From the NCBI GenBank assembly GCA_011033025.1, contig WFMF01000038.1, forward strand, positions 186,001 through 250,000: 64,000 nt of DNA, written 5' to 3'. The notes under the pieces were generated by a model. The model searched no databases, had not been told where the DNA came from, and saw only the letters and a program-made list of their open reading frames with translations. Position 1 is the first letter of the stretch; each line of letters starts with the position of its first letter. Position numbers and translations under genes: made by a program. Positions 35,401 through 39,600 of the stretch are shown here, piece after piece. The DNA is from Beroe forskalii (lineage: Eukaryota; Ctenophora; Nuda; Beroida; Beroidae).

Positions 35401-36122
35401 GCTTCCCTGACACATTCTGTGGCACTTACCCCTGACATGATCACCCTTCTCTGACAACCACTTTTTCCTTGACACCATTTTTCCCCTGACACCACTTTTC
35501 CCCTGACACCACTTTTCCCCTGACACCTCTATTTCCCTGACACCACTTTCTCCCTGACACCTCTATTTCCCTTGACACTATACTTCTTTCAGTTCTCTGA
35601 GTACAGCGTCTCTTCTGGCAATGTGTGCACTTCTCAACGCTGGAAGCATCTCAGAGAATGATCTGAGACATAACAACTGTGAGATACTGATCTGGGTCAA
35701 ACATCTCATAGGTAAGCGTGCATAACATCACAAACAAAAGTAATTTGCAGTTATTTCATTATTTCATTTGCAAATTATTTCATTATTTCATTATTGTCAG
35801 AACAAAACCGCGCGTGTTTTGATCTTGTATTCTGGCACGTTTAATCCCTTTTTTCAAATATTGGACATCATTCATTGACCCATATTTTGGCCCAAGAAAT
35901 CATCTAGTCCAATGATAGATTTGCTGAAAAATTGCTGAAAATTGAAGAAAAAATCTAAAATTTTCGGAAATTCCACCTATGGTGATTATACTGCCACTTT
36001 GCGGCCAGGTTCCGATGACAAGTACACGCATTCCCTCGGTTGCCAAGTAACGGAGATGCTGCTGCTTAACAACCCTGACAAGCCCTTCATCCTCAACTGG
36101 GTCATGAACCAGTGCTACATCG
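2184..36122 (+). CDS. FRY: Furry (FRY) homologue, partial gene, 22 exons seen
   Basis: Overview of the exons listed one by one below. Furry is a roughly 3,000-residue HEAT/Armadillo-repeat scaffold that binds and activates NDR-family (Tricornered/LATS-like) kinases in cell-polarity, mitotic and dendrite-tiling control. The joined exons read as one protein of about 1,000 residues, colinear with the Furry N-terminal region. Landmarks are the VNVPVCRNFVEKLYQ stretch (exon 2), LVWVYVVRIKCE (exon 4), PERMNIGLNAF (exons 5-6), KLTIHMDKDL (exon 9), the RRRRRREHLRLQ basic run (exon 17) and LGCQVTEMLLL (exon 22). Splice phases agree at every junction except in exon 4 (one extra base). The start and the C-terminal two thirds are absent from the window. 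Exons 9-13 are duplicated. Introns are packed with tandem repeats and mobile elements. Family assignment is by recalled conservation, not by a search. Confidence 0.9.
2706..2774. repeat. Near-perfect 69-base palindrome in intron 1
   Basis: TAGTGAAGTTGAGTGACATA and what follows is mirrored by its reverse complement ending at 2774, with essentially no loop (centre AATATAATATATT). It would extrude a cruciform or fold into a long hairpin in RNA. No target duplication was identified. Confidence 0.85.
2880..3074 (+). CDS. FRY: FRY exon 2
   Basis: 65 codons, phase 0 to 0, between TTCAG and GTGAGA. It encodes ELGEFFLDAKSEKE and continues through LVPVAAVINREVNVP to LQLSSRRSHAA. This is among the most conserved blocks of Furry proteins and fixes the identification. 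Confidence 0.93.
3105..3330. repeat. 24-bp minisatellite in FRY intron 2
   Basis: Nine or so copies of TTAATGCCCATTTCTAGGTT in direct tandem, with T/C variation in the CCCATTTYTAGG part. More diverged copies (TTCATTTGAAG...) continue to about 3460. Confidence 0.85.
3617..3756. mobile_element. Palindromic MITE-like element, copy 2
   Basis: CATCGTTCCGCGTCGATC at 3625 is matched by its reverse complement ending at 3748. The inner arms ATTGATCAAATGAAAAACGC also pair, around a GC-rich centre with AATTGCGCGC. It is the same family as the copy at 1.9-2.05 kb. Confidence 0.7.
3820..6645 (+). repeat. Copies of the exon 3 acceptor (about 75-bp unit), split by an insertion
   Basis: The true junction at 6645 reads CTCAG|CACCTCTACGACATGAT. 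Near-copies of the acceptor plus the first exon bases (TTTCAG|CACCTGTACGACTTGAT or TTTCAG|CACGAGTAGGATTCGAT) lie at about 3828, 6343, 6415, 6490 and 6570, each followed by AACCACTAATTAATT. The first copy is separated from the rest by the 2.4-kb element at 3894-6333. The array supplies several extra 3' splice-site-like sequences in the same intron. Confidence 0.75.
3894..6333. mobile_element. 2.4-kb foldback element with long inverted ends and inner repeats
   Basis: The left end GGCCCGTATGCAATGTAAGT is exactly the reverse complement of the right end. The inverted ends continue for some 250-300 bases (CTAGGTAGTGA repeats, then the block around TCCAGCTAAATATACGGG). Inside are units of about 130 bp: about four in one orientation (4180-4560), then about eleven inverted (4570-6050). 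Each contains GACGGTAAAACTGTAATTTTT or its complement. ATT flanks both sides (3891-3893 and 6334-6336). The uninserted sequence CCATTTCATTATTTCAGCAC is present at 6478-6497, so a 3-base target duplication is supported. There is no coding capacity. The 3-bp duplication recalls PIF/Harbinger, but this is only suggestive. Confidence 0.85.
6646..6747 (+). CDS. FRY: FRY exon 3
   Basis: 34 codons, phase 0 to 0, donor GTGAGT. It encodes HLYDMITILLSVSSKQFFIT and on to CISGLK, matching the Furry segment with the conserved SxKQFFxxNWxIF motif. Confidence 0.92.
6770..6920. repeat. Dispersed MITE-like repeat (shared with 34.2-34.33 kb)
   Basis: The block with ACTTTCGACAG, GATGAAAAGTA, CTCACTGTAAAATGCGCG and TCATCGATCGATG recurs almost intact at 34195-34330 in another FRY intron. 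Inverted ends are clearer in the second copy. It is probably a small non-autonomous DNA element. Confidence 0.6.
7074..7210 (+). CDS. FRY: FRY exon 4 with one-base frameshift
   Basis: The first part (TRDLSKVSVQ) is in the frame demanded by exon 3. The rest (IYRLVWVYVVRIKCEANTTT through IIEAIFPKG) is one base out. The exon is 137 bases long, while the phases of exons 3 and 5 require 3n+1, so one extra base near 7101-7107 is certain on arithmetic. A sequencing or assembly error is the simplest cause; a damaged allele is the alternative. Donor AAAG|GTTTGT, phase 1. Confidence 0.88.
7211..8010. other. Intron 4, proximal part: nothing recognised
   Basis: The open frames here run on from exon 4 and have no protein-like character. 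No repeat or RNA gene was recognised. Confidence 0.5.
8011..8229. repeat. 80-bp tandem repeat, about 2.7 copies
   Basis: GACCCCATCATCTTTCTCT starts at 8011, 8091 and 8171, each followed by TAAACCCCTCACATC and ACACCCTCGGCTGGCG. The copies differ at only a few positions. Confidence 0.88.
8308..8475. mobile_element. Palindromic MITE-like element
   Basis: TAACAGGGGCGTGTCGAA on the left pairs with the inverted TAACGGTGGCGTGTCGAA on the right, and the pairing continues through TCCTACGTGC and CGGCTTTTTCATGCG. The centre is short. No coding potential and no certain target duplication. Confidence 0.65.
8640..9285. repeat. Pyrimidine-rich minisatellite holding a copy of the exon 5 acceptor
   Basis: About thirty copies of a roughly 20-base unit, CCCTCACACCCCCATCTTAC, lead up to the exon 5 acceptor. 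At 8675-8720 lies an imperfect copy of the junction itself: TAACCAG|GATCTCGGAACATC against the real TTACCAG|GTTCTCGGAACATC. The array is therefore bracketed by two versions of the same 3' splice site. Confidence 0.8.
9289..9450 (+). CDS. FRY: FRY exon 5
   Basis: 162 bases, phase 1 to 1. It encodes GSRNIIPREGVQPRDFIQLI and on through LDYVMKEVVYDLLCV to IYPE. It matches the Furry segment with FPKGSRxxxPR and the AMKEIxxDLL motif. Donor GAGC|GTATGT. Confidence 0.93.
9540..9715. repeat. ACCGAA-rich degenerate repeat
   Basis: Runs of AACCGAAACCGAAA alternate with CCGGTTAACC, a palindrome-prone composition. A related fragment with the same wording is seen at about 51.68-51.80 kb. Confidence 0.6.
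9751..9895. repeat. Inverted-repeat MITE-like segment
   Basis: CCCATATGGGTGCACATGCA with a nearby GGGATTGATAAA is roughly mirrored by ATCGATCAATCC and GTGTACACATACGGG. The TGCGCGCAATTT centre resembles that of the other small palindromic elements in the window. Boundaries are approximate. Confidence 0.4.
10080..10374 (+). repeat. Tandem copies of the exon 6 acceptor and first exon bases
   Basis: The exon 6 junction is TTTTCAG|GAATGAACATCGGTCTGAAC. Upstream are about nine near-copies of this segment, each followed by TCCTATTTTCAG or TCCTACTGTCAG, at a spacing of about 35 bases. Each copy keeps an AG and a short pyrimidine tract, so the intron ends in a ladder of 3' splice-site-like sequences. 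Confidence 0.9.
10375..10476 (+). CDS. FRY: FRY exon 6
   Basis: 102 bases, phase 1 to 1. With the previous C it completes PERMNIGLNAFLSIANHLEK and runs on to PPMPGSNFPYPS, the conserved PERMNIGLxAF and EPPMP motifs of Furry. The true acceptor was chosen because only this copy continues into open, conserved coding sequence. Confidence 0.93.
10477..11269. other. Intron 6, with a short two-copy repeat
   Basis: At 10930-11065 the block GGAGCTACYACAGTAGCCAA followed by AAGAGGGGCTAAAAGGGG occurs twice, about 90 bases apart. Otherwise no gene or known element was recognised. Confidence 0.5.
11270..11312 (+). repeat. Partial copy of the exon 7 start
   Basis: CTTCAGAAGTGAAAAAGAAGG at 11272 followed by TAACGTGTTGGA repeats the real junction CTTCAG|AAGTTTACAAGAAG with GTGACATGTTGGA at 11411. 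The flanking TTAGATCTCTA and TATAAT wording is also repeated, so acceptor plus exon edge were duplicated once (spacing about 135-140 bases). Confidence 0.8.
11417..11556 (+). CDS. FRY: FRY exon 7
   Basis: 140 bases, phase 1 to 0. It encodes EVYKKKVTCWSTNSITDEIA and on through VGVYLIGVRKALERMLHNLQ, matching the Furry block with LTDEEAKxIGxxxYYPQVRKALD. Donor CTG|GTGAGT. Confidence 0.92.
12520..13430 (-). pseudogene. Reverse transcriptase, C-terminal half, of the LINE
   Basis: It contains the palm motifs GVPQGSILGPLLFVLFINDM and the catalytic ALYADDTKIW, then the thumb region. Downstream in the same direction is the extension FEHCSIIWHPVSSNQL ... AIQKRAIKWIEGRP, typical of CR1/Rex/Jockey-like elements. 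Frame changes occur near 12845 and after 12600, so the copy is decayed. Confidence 0.88.
13431..15067. mobile_element. 1.6-kb insertion with palindromic ends inside the LINE
   Basis: The direct repeat ATTTATT (13424-13430 and 15068-15074) brackets the block, as expected for a 7-bp target duplication. The left end opens with the palindrome CCGCCCTGGCCAGGGCGG and then GTAACCCCCCGC. The right end, read inward on the other strand, has the hairpin ACCGTTGGACGGT and then the same GTAACCCCCCGC. A 58-bp inverted repeat occupies 14922-15067. The interior holds about three 145-bp copies of a CAGCACGTGAGT... unit (14408-14720). No coding potential. The class is not determined. Confidence 0.7.
15075..15771 (-). 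pseudogene. Reverse transcriptase, N-terminal half, of the LINE
   Basis: It shows the pre-palm segment NPSKAAGPDGIHGMVLK, the fingers motif ASVVPVHKKDEK..ENYRPISLTS and block A IIYFDFAKAFDSVSHDLIL. A frame change lies near 15290. The coding continues across the insertion into the other half at 13430. Confidence 0.88.
15851..15980 (+). CDS. FRY: FRY exon 8, with apparent GC donor
   Basis: 130 bases, phase 0 to 1. It encodes GHILQTNPTYANKNSDEILE and on through LKTCVGAIPRIIPEG, corresponding to the Furry segment that ends FRTCIAAIPRLIPDG. The exon must end at GAAG to stay in phase with exon 9, but the next bases are GCATGC, not GT. That makes a GC-AG intron or a site overwritten by a copy of the exon 9 start: GGCATGCAAAAGCAGTGCTT beside exon 9's GGCATGCAGAAGGCAAGTCTT. 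Confidence 0.87.
16331..16468 (+). CDS. FRY: FRY exon 9 (first copy)
   Basis: 138 bases, phase 1 to 1. It encodes GMQKASLVELISKLTIHMDK and on to RELPRWRLNVVGG, matching Furry GMSRTDLIELLARLTIHMDE. Acceptor CCTAG, donor GGGG|GTGAGT. A second copy, different only at synonymous positions, lies at 21509. Confidence 0.93.
16600..17980 (+). repeat. C-rich array built on the exon 10 acceptor (first copy)
   Basis: Some twenty-five units alternate two phrases: ATGAGTTATATTCAACTGACT and CCCCAGGATATCKGACTCCCC, separated by runs of 5 to about 18 C. The real exon 10 junction is CCCCAG|GATATCTGACGTTTATG, so every unit carries an acceptor plus the first exon bases. The proline/serine-rich open frames are repeat shadows. 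Confidence 0.9.
17981..18108 (+). CDS. FRY: FRY exon 10 (first copy)
   Basis: 128 bases, phase 1 to 0. It encodes GYLTFMQNVPHNYPFVMDKA and on through ATFITIWRDRLQQDGDAEK, in the place of Furry GFVYFIVREVTDVHPTLLDN...LISQWRQ. Donor GAGAAG|GTAAGG. This copy is intact. Confidence 0.9.
18109..18781 (+). repeat. Seven extra copies of the exon 10 donor edge (96-bp unit)
   Basis: The last 56 or so bases of exon 10 (from CTTGCTACTTTCATCACG to GATGCTGAGAAG) plus the first 40 bases of the intron are repeated in tandem. Each copy keeps GAGAAG|GTAAGG, except a decayed fourth extra copy and the last, which reads GTGGGA. The intron segment contains in-frame stops, so read-through would truncate the protein. 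Confidence 0.92.
18981..19118 (+). CDS. FRY: FRY exon 11 (first copy)
   Basis: 46 codons, phase 0 to 0. It encodes VNKDLFQTDEKFYQNIALIQ and on through KVEGMAIVMLSSCSQRTKNY to LLV, matching Furry VVEGFALVILCSSRPATRRLA. Acceptor TCCAG, donor GTGAGA. Confidence 0.92.
19466..19485 (+). repeat. Partial copy of the exon 12 acceptor
   Basis: TTTACCCCATCTCAGGAGGC repeats the real junction TACCCCACATATCTCAG|GAGGCCC about 90 bases further on. The same pair exists in the second cassette (about 25953). Confidence 0.7.
19560..19682 (+). CDS. FRY: FRY exon 12 (first copy)
   Basis: 41 codons, phase 0 to 0: EAQVLFDVMVRHFRQRGTYF and on through VWTKIEEISEGVIMKCLQ, where Furry has REIRALFALLEI...SPSILESFI. 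Donor CAG|GTGACA. Confidence 0.9.
19886..19995 (+). CDS. FRY: FRY exon 13 (first copy)
   Basis: 110 bases, phase 0 to 2: VQHQTKVPKPNEIKTLKQFL then DDECTHSDINCKEDGT. Donor ACTAG|GTAAGG. Base for base identical to the second copy at 26973. Confidence 0.88.
20050..21300. repeat. About 335-bp tandem repeat, three diverged copies
   Basis: AAGCTGAAACTGTCAAGGAT (or variants) followed by CACCTCAAA begins at about 20156, 20495 and 20828. Each is followed by matching blocks (CTCAAATGGACAACGCAAGG; AGTAAAATCCAGGTTTT). The copies diverge with indels. Confidence 0.75.
21335..21490. repeat. CCGAGG-rich repeat at the edge of the duplicated cassette
   Basis: Dense GAGGCCGAGGC and its complement CCTCGG alternate, giving overlapping palindromes. 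The block ends at CCTCGGTCGATCC, exactly where similarity to the first cassette begins. A shorter relative with the same end (CTCCTCGGTCGATC) is at 36157-36247. Confidence 0.7.
21509..21646 (+). CDS. FRY: FRY exon 9' (second copy)
   Basis: 138 bases, same phases as exon 9. It differs at 11 positions, all third-position synonymous changes; the protein is identical. Acceptor CCTAG, donor GGAG|GTGAGT. Confidence 0.9.
21725..23388 (+). repeat. C-rich array built on the exon 10' acceptor (second copy)
   Basis: Same two phrases as in the first cassette (GAGTTATATTCAACTGACT and CCCCAGGATATCKGACTCCC), with about thirty units and C runs of up to 18. The order and number of units differ from the first copy, so the arrays have turned over independently. 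Confidence 0.9.
23389..23514 (+). CDS. FRY: FRY exon 10' with a 2-bp deletion
   Basis: Equivalent to exon 10 but reads GCAGAACGCCACACAAC where exon 10 reads GCAGAACGTGCCACACAAC. The lost TG at about 23412 shifts the frame after ten or so codons. With 126 instead of 128 bases the phases no longer fit. If real, this disables the second cassette; if an assembly error, both cassettes are intact. Confidence 0.85.
23515..24280 (+). repeat. Eight extra copies of the exon 10' donor edge (96-bp unit)
   Basis: Same unit as at 18109-18781. Most copies carry GAGAAG|GTAAGG; the last reads GTGGGA. Two units have lost a T in the AATTATACC part and one lacks a G in GGAGGGAC, marking them as independent of the first array. 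Confidence 0.92.
24486..24623 (+). CDS. FRY: FRY exon 11' (second copy)
   Basis: 46 codons, protein identical to exon 11. It differs at GTA/GTG, CAG/CAA and CTC/TTA only, all synonymous. Donor GTG|GTATGA. Confidence 0.9.
24624..25620 (+). repeat. Seven copies of the exon 11' donor edge (about 135-140-bp unit)
   Basis: CAAGAACTACGCTAAACACTT followed by ACTAGTG|GTATGATTAACAATA recurs seven times with little variation. Each copy is separated by CACACAAATATAGCTTGTACG and ACTCCTCCAATATCCTAGACC. It repeats the last 25-30 bases of exon 11' plus its donor. The first cassette has no such array, so the expansion postdates the duplication. Confidence 0.92.
25987..26292 (+). mobile_element. Helitron-like non-autonomous element, copy A
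   Basis: The 5' end is TCTCTTATATAATTTCGC. The 3' end is the hairpin GCAGGCCCAACGGGCCTGC running into CTAG. The preceding host base is A. TC start, terminal hairpin, CTRR end and no target duplication are the Helitron signature. A second element follows directly. Confidence 0.8.
26293..26563 (+). mobile_element. Helitron-like non-autonomous element, copy B, head-to-tail
   Basis: It starts TCTTACTTATAAAGTCGC immediately after the CTAG of copy A and ends with the same hairpin and CTAG at 26563, before host T. Shared internal blocks include GAACGAGGTGCTGCGTAGCA and GCGCGCGATCATTTCTG. The empty site is visible in the first cassette at 19496/19497 (CTTTAA|TAAGTTATAATTT). Confidence 0.8.
26627..26749 (+). 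CDS. FRY: FRY exon 12' (second copy)
   Basis: 41 codons, identical protein to exon 12. The two base differences (GGT/GGG, ACT/ACC) are synonymous. Donor CAG|GTTAGG. Confidence 0.9.
26973..27082 (+). CDS. FRY: FRY exon 13' (second copy)
   Basis: 110 bases identical to exon 13 at the nucleotide level; phase 2 end fits exon 14. Donor ACTAG|GTAAGG. Confidence 0.88.
27170..27305 (+). repeat. Copies of the exon 14 acceptor, with a truncated exon start and hairpin
   Basis: AACCTCCTCCTCAGTAAAGTA is repeated, then TTCTCCTCAG|ATCCCCTCTCTCCATGTG at 27248 mimics the real exon 14 start (ATCCCCGCTGTCCATGTGG, 4.3 kb downstream). The copied start is immediately mirrored (CACATGGAGAGAGG), forming a snap-back hairpin. 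Confidence 0.7.
27306..29070. other. Intron 13 sequence, nothing recognised
   Basis: AT-rich sequence without protein-like frames, apart from repeat or chance frames at 27.27-27.6 kb. No tRNA-like or other RNA structure was noticed. Confidence 0.45.
29079..30529. mobile_element. hAT-like non-autonomous element with 8-bp target duplication
   Basis: The left end TAGGCTTTCCA and right end TGGAAAGCCTA are inverted repeats. ATTCATGG occurs directly outside both (29071-29078 and 30530-30537). Subterminal TTATCTAGATAAA and CCGATAAT motifs occur near both ends. An 8-bp duplication is characteristic of hAT elements. There is no transposase; most of the interior is a minisatellite. Confidence 0.85.
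29470..30110. repeat. 22-bp minisatellite inside the hAT-like element
   Basis: About 28 copies of CAGACTGGTGTCAGTGATACGG, with AGTCA or CACATTGC variants in place of ACGG. More diverged copies continue to about 30370. Confidence 0.88.
30538..31575. other. Intron 13, distal part: nothing recognised
   Basis: AT-rich sequence with no coding signal or clear repeat, ending at the exon 14 acceptor TTCCTCAG. Confidence 0.45.
31576..31686 (+). CDS. FRY: FRY exon 14
   Basis: 111 bases, phase 2 to 2. It encodes SPLSMWLVILFGMLHELVIK and on through KKCVSALYQAYLIGSAR, matching the Furry segment with FLKQENLPKHCSTAVSYAW. Donor GCCAG|GTAAGA. Confidence 0.9.
31687..31796 (+). repeat. Two extra copies of the exon 14 donor edge (55-bp unit)
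   Basis: GTAAGAAGAAGTGTGTATCA followed by the last 37 bases of exon 14 (CACTCTACC to GCCAG) is repeated at 31687 and 31742. The series ends with GCCAG|GTTTGT. Three successive donors are thus available in 110 bases. Confidence 0.92.
32050..32259 (+). CDS. FRY: FRY exon 15
   Basis: 210 bases, phase 2 to 2. It encodes FQKLHPLIEASISDLGAISR and on through CDLCLWRNLMILCCKTVRCP to APVAQYA, matching Furry YIGLWRNYLILCCSAA. Donor GCCAG|GTGAGT. Confidence 0.93.
32260..32875 (+). repeat. About fourteen copies of the exon 15 donor edge (41-bp unit)
   Basis: The unit is GTGAGTACAGATCTGATGGC followed by the exon end ACCGGTGGCGCAATACGCCAG. Nearly every copy keeps CCAG|GTGAGT. One unit is shortened (about 32690) and one is altered to CCACGTGAG. 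The large minus-strand frames here are shadows of the repeat. Confidence 0.94.
32987..33049. repeat. Two adjacent perfect hairpins
   Basis: ATAAACCGACATT / AATGTCGGTTTAT (32987-33013) is followed at once by ACAGTTATTGTGC / GCACAATAACTGT with a 9-base loop. Both lie in intron 15, shortly before the exon 16 acceptor. Confidence 0.85.
33107..33250 (+). CDS. FRY: FRY exon 16
   Basis: 144 bases, phase 2 to 2: NPGMKDPPTVLSAVELYKRV and on through VQEISVTALGASNPDVF, matching Furry SSLFKHIVPMMRSES...LVLGLGRTNPGAFR. Donor TTCAG|GTTTAC. Confidence 0.92.
33320..33633 (+). repeat. Copies of the exon 17 acceptor (about 37-bp unit)
   Basis: The real junction is TTGTCCCCCAG|TATCCTGGTGAACTG. Upstream, about eight copies (CCCCAGTATCCTGGTGA with GACCCTATATTGT between) end in the same AG and exon start. 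Some units lack the AACTGT portion. Confidence 0.92.
33634..33730 (+). CDS. FRY: FRY exon 17
   Basis: 97 bases, phase 2 to 0: ILVNCVDEHLGDTLSRSETV then RRRRRREHLRLQ. The basic run corresponds to the strongly conserved KRRRRRDILRVQL of Furry. Donor CAG|GTAACT. Confidence 0.94.
33987..34096 (+). CDS. FRY: FRY exon 18
   Basis: 110 bases, phase 0 to 2: VSRVYELCADNGCFKKDSIG and on to HYIDHT, matching Furry VRIFELLADAGVIS...EYVDLTR. Donor CCAA|GTAATG. Confidence 0.9.
34115..34335. mobile_element. MITE-like element with inverted ends
   Basis: TTCTGTCGAAAGT at 34118 pairs with ACTTTCGACAGAA at 34248, and TTAACGCGTTTTTTATCGATC pairs loosely with GGATCGATTAAAATGCG. The following block to 34335 repeats 6.77-6.92 kb. 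Small dispersed non-autonomous element, superfamily unknown. Confidence 0.65.
34664..34794 (+). CDS. FRY: FRY exon 19
   Basis: 131 bases, phase 2 to 1: SICEEEKDSTILTDLKFHFC and on through EFIRKMIVSSDSCGELNFES, matching Furry ENEKDSDTLKDIRCHFSALV. Donor CCAG|GTGAGT, followed by a few short GAGTTGGTTGGAGTCAGTC repeats to 34880. Confidence 0.92.
35140..35245 (+). CDS. FRY: FRY exon 20
   Basis: 106 bases, phase 1 to 2: VRRMELFRLFRGWCHYDAES and on through KIDKSKLLNKST, at the Furry SLRHSLFMLFSHWAG segment. Donor ACCAG|GTATCT. Confidence 0.9.
35260..35585. repeat. TTGACACCACTTTCC minisatellite with a second donor-like edge
   Basis: The 15-base unit TTGACACCACTTTCC recurs, at first exactly and then with CCTGACACCACTTTTCC variants. 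At 35335 GAGCACCAG|GTATCTGGCA echoes the exon 20 donor GAGTACCAG|GTATCTAAC. Confidence 0.8.
35593..35711 (+). CDS. FRY: FRY exon 21
   Basis: 119 bases, phase 2 to 1: SLSTASLLAMCALLNAGSIS and on through CEILIWVKHLI, matching Furry YCALKAMSAVLCCGPV...YLYKWLDNIL. Donor ATAG|GTAAGC. Confidence 0.91.
36009..36122 (+). CDS. FRY: FRY exon 22, last one seen
   Basis: 114 bases, phase 1 to 1: SDDKYTHSLGCQVTEMLLLN and on through FILNWVMNQCYIG, matching Furry KKVHQLGCEAVTLLLELNPD and WAVDRCYTGS. Donor ATCG|GTAATA. The next exon should begin near the CFKAI motif; nothing like it was found on the plus strand to the end of the window. Confidence 0.92.
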
Positions 36123-36156
36123 GTAATATTTGCAGCTTTAATTCGTGAAATGCGTA

Positions 36157-36247
36157 ATGATCGACTGAGGACTCCGACCTCGGTTTTTACCCAGGAGTAA
36201 AAAAGTTTTACCCAGGACTCGGACAAAATCACTCCTCGGTCGATCAA
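36157..36247. repeat. Short inverted repeat, GATCGACYGAGGA ends
   Basis: GATCGACTGAGGACTC at the left is mirrored by ACTCCTCGGTCGATC at the right, with TTTTACCCAGGA repeated inside. Its end matches the CCGAGG block at 21.34-21.49 kb. Confidence 0.55.
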
Positions 36248-36616
36248 TAGAAATATGTTGGGATTATCGGTAAATTATATTCATCAAACTCGCCCGGGAA
36301 TATTTCATGAGTAAAGGTAAATTTATGTCAAAAGAAAATTTATGTCAAATTATGTCAAAAGAAAATATTTCAGAATCAAAACCTGACAAATTCAACAATT
36401 AAATCAAACTAGTGTAAGAATTGCATTGTATTCAACTAGCTGATTGGTGTTGACCCCTCATATTCATCCATACCAACCCTCCAAAAATCTCAGAATCTCT
36501 CTAAAGTCTAAATCTCCGTTGGTGGGTTGTTCAAGACTATTATTGGCACGACTTTGGTGTCTCACTTAATCCCACTTTAAGAACAAGGTTGACAGTTTCC
36601 TAGCTTCTAAGCGTTT

Positions 36617-39600
36617 CTACAGCTTGACACCACAGTCCACCCCAAACATCTTAGAGAGCGTGAGACTGACGGGCCCCGTGATAATCAGGTATCTACAGCT
36701 TGACACCACAGTCCACCCCAAACATCTTAGAGAGCGTCAGACTGACGGGTCCCGTGATAATCAGGTATCTACAGCTTGACACCACAGTCCACCCCAAACA
36801 TCTTAGAGAGCGTCAGACTGACGGGTCCCGTGATAATCAGGTATCTACAGCTTGACACCACAGTCCACCCCGAACATCTTAGAGAGCGTCAGACTGATTC
36901 GTGATAATCAGGTATCTACAGCTTGACACCACAGTCCACCCCGAACATCTTAGAGAGCGTCAGACTGACGGGTCCCGTGATAATCTGGTATCTACAGCTT
37001 GACACCACAGTCCACCCCAAACATCTTAGAGAGCGTCAGACTGACTGGTCCCGTGATAATCTGGTATCTACAGCTTGACACCACAGTCCACCCCAAACAT
37101 CTTAGAGAGCGTGAGACTGACGGGTCCCGTGATAATCAGGTATCTACAGCTTGACACCACAGTCCACCCCAAACATCTTAGAGAGCGTCAGACTGACGGA
37201 GTGACAGACCCCGTGATAATCAGGTATCTACAGCCTGACACCACAGTCCACCCCAAACATCTTAGAGAGCGTCAGATTGACGGGTCCCGTGATAATCAGG
37301 TATCTACAGCTTGACACCACAGTCCACCCCAAACATCTTAGAGAGCGTGAGACTGACGGACCCCGTGATAATCAGGTATCTACAGCTTGACACCACAGTC
37401 CACCCCAAACATCTTAGAGAGCGTGAGACTGACGGACCCCCGTGATAATCAGGTATCTACAGCTTGACACCACAGTCCATCCCGAACATCTTAGAGAGCG
37501 TCAGACTGACGGGTCCCGTGATAATCAGGTATCTACAGCTTGACACCACAGTCCATCCCGAACATCTTAGAGAGCGTCAGACTGACGGGTCCCGTGATAA
37601 TCAGGTATCTACAGCTTGACACCACAGTCCACCCCAAACATCTTAGAGAGCGTCAGACTGACGGGTCCCGTGATAATCAGGTATCTTCAGCTTGACACCA
37701 CAGTCCACCCCAAACATCTTAGAGAGCGTCAGACTGACGGGCCCCGTGATAATCAGGTATCTACAGCTTGACACCACAGTCCACCCCAAACATCTTAGAG
37801 AGCGTCAGACTGACGGGCCCCGTGATAATCTGGTATCTACAGCTTGACACCACAGTCCACCCCGAACATCTTAGAGAGCGTCAGACTGACGGGTCCCGTG
37901 ATAATCAGGTATCTACAGCTTGACACCACAGTCCACCCCAAACATCTTAGAGCATCAGACTGACGGGCCCCGTGATAATCTGGTATCTACAGCTTGAAAC
38001 CACAGTCCACCCCAAACATCTTAGAGAGCGTCAGACTGACGGGTCCCGTGATAATCAGGTATCTACAGCTTGACACCACAGTCCACCCCAAACATCTTAA
38101 AGAGCGTCAGACTGACGGGTCCCGTGATAATCAGGTATCTACAGCTTGACACCACAGTCCACCCCAAACATCTTAGAGAGCGTCAGACTGACGGAGTGAC
38201 GGGTCCCGTGATAATCAGGTATCTACAGCTTGACACCACAGTCCACTCCAAACATCTTAGAGAGCGTGAGACTGACGGCCCCGTGATAATCAGGTATCTA
38301 CAGCTTGACACCACAGTCCACCCCGAACATCTTAGAGAGCGTCAGACTGACCCGTGATAATCAGGTATCTACAGCTTAACACCACAGTCCACCCCAAACA
38401 TCTTAGAGAGCGTCAGATTGACGGGTCCCGTGATAATCAGGTATCTACAGCTTGACACCACAGTCCACCCCAAACATCTTAGAGAGCGTGAGACTGACGG
38501 GTCCCGTGATAATCAGGTATCTACAGCTTGACACCACAGTCCACCCCAAACATCTTAGAGAGCTGATAATCAGGTATCTACAGCTTGACACCACAGTCCA
38601 CCCCAAACATCTTAGAGCGACTGACGGAGTGACGGGTCCCGAGATAATCAGGTATCTATAGCTTGACACCACAGTCCACCCCAAACATCTTAGAGAGCGT
38701 CAGACTGACGGGTCCCGTGATAATCAGGTATCTACAGCCTGACACCGCAGTCCACCCCAAACATCTTAGAGAGCGTGAGACTGACGGGCCCTGTGATAAT
38801 CAGGTATCTACAGCTTAACACCACAGTCCACCCCAAACATCTTAGAGAGCGTGAGACTGACGGAGTGACGGGCCCCGTGATAATCAGGTATCTACAGCTT
38901 GACACCACAGTCCACCCCAAACATCTTAGAGAGCGTCAGACTGACGGACTGACGGGTCCCGTGATAATCAGGTATCTACAGCTTGACACCACAGTCCACC
39001 CCAAACATCTTAGAGAGCGTCAGACTTACTGGTCCCGTGATAATCAGGTATCTACAGCCTGACACCGCAGTCCACCCCAAACATCTTAGAGAGCGTCAGA
39101 CTGACGGCCCAGTGATAATCAGGTATCTACAGCTTGACACCACAGTCCACCCCAAACATCTTAGAGATCGTCAGACTGACGGGTCCCGTGATAATCAGGT
39201 ATCTACAGCTTGACACCACAGTCCACCCCGAACATCTTAGAGAGCGTCAGACTGACGGCCCAGTGATAATCAGGTATCTACAGCTTGACACCACAGTCCA
39301 CCCCGAACATCTTAGAGAGCGTCAGACTGACGGAGTGACGGGTCCCGTGATAATCAGGTATCTACAGCTTGACACCACAGTCCACCCCAAACATCTTAGA
39401 GAGCGTCAGACTGACAGGTCCCGTGATAATCAGGTATCTACAGCTTGACACCACAGTCCACCCCAAACATCTTAGAGAGCGTCAGACTGACGGAGTGATA
39501 ATCAGGTATCTACAGCTTGACACCACAGTCCACCCCAAACATCTTAGAGAGCGTCAGACTGACCCGTGATAATCAGGTATCTACAGCTTGACACCACAGT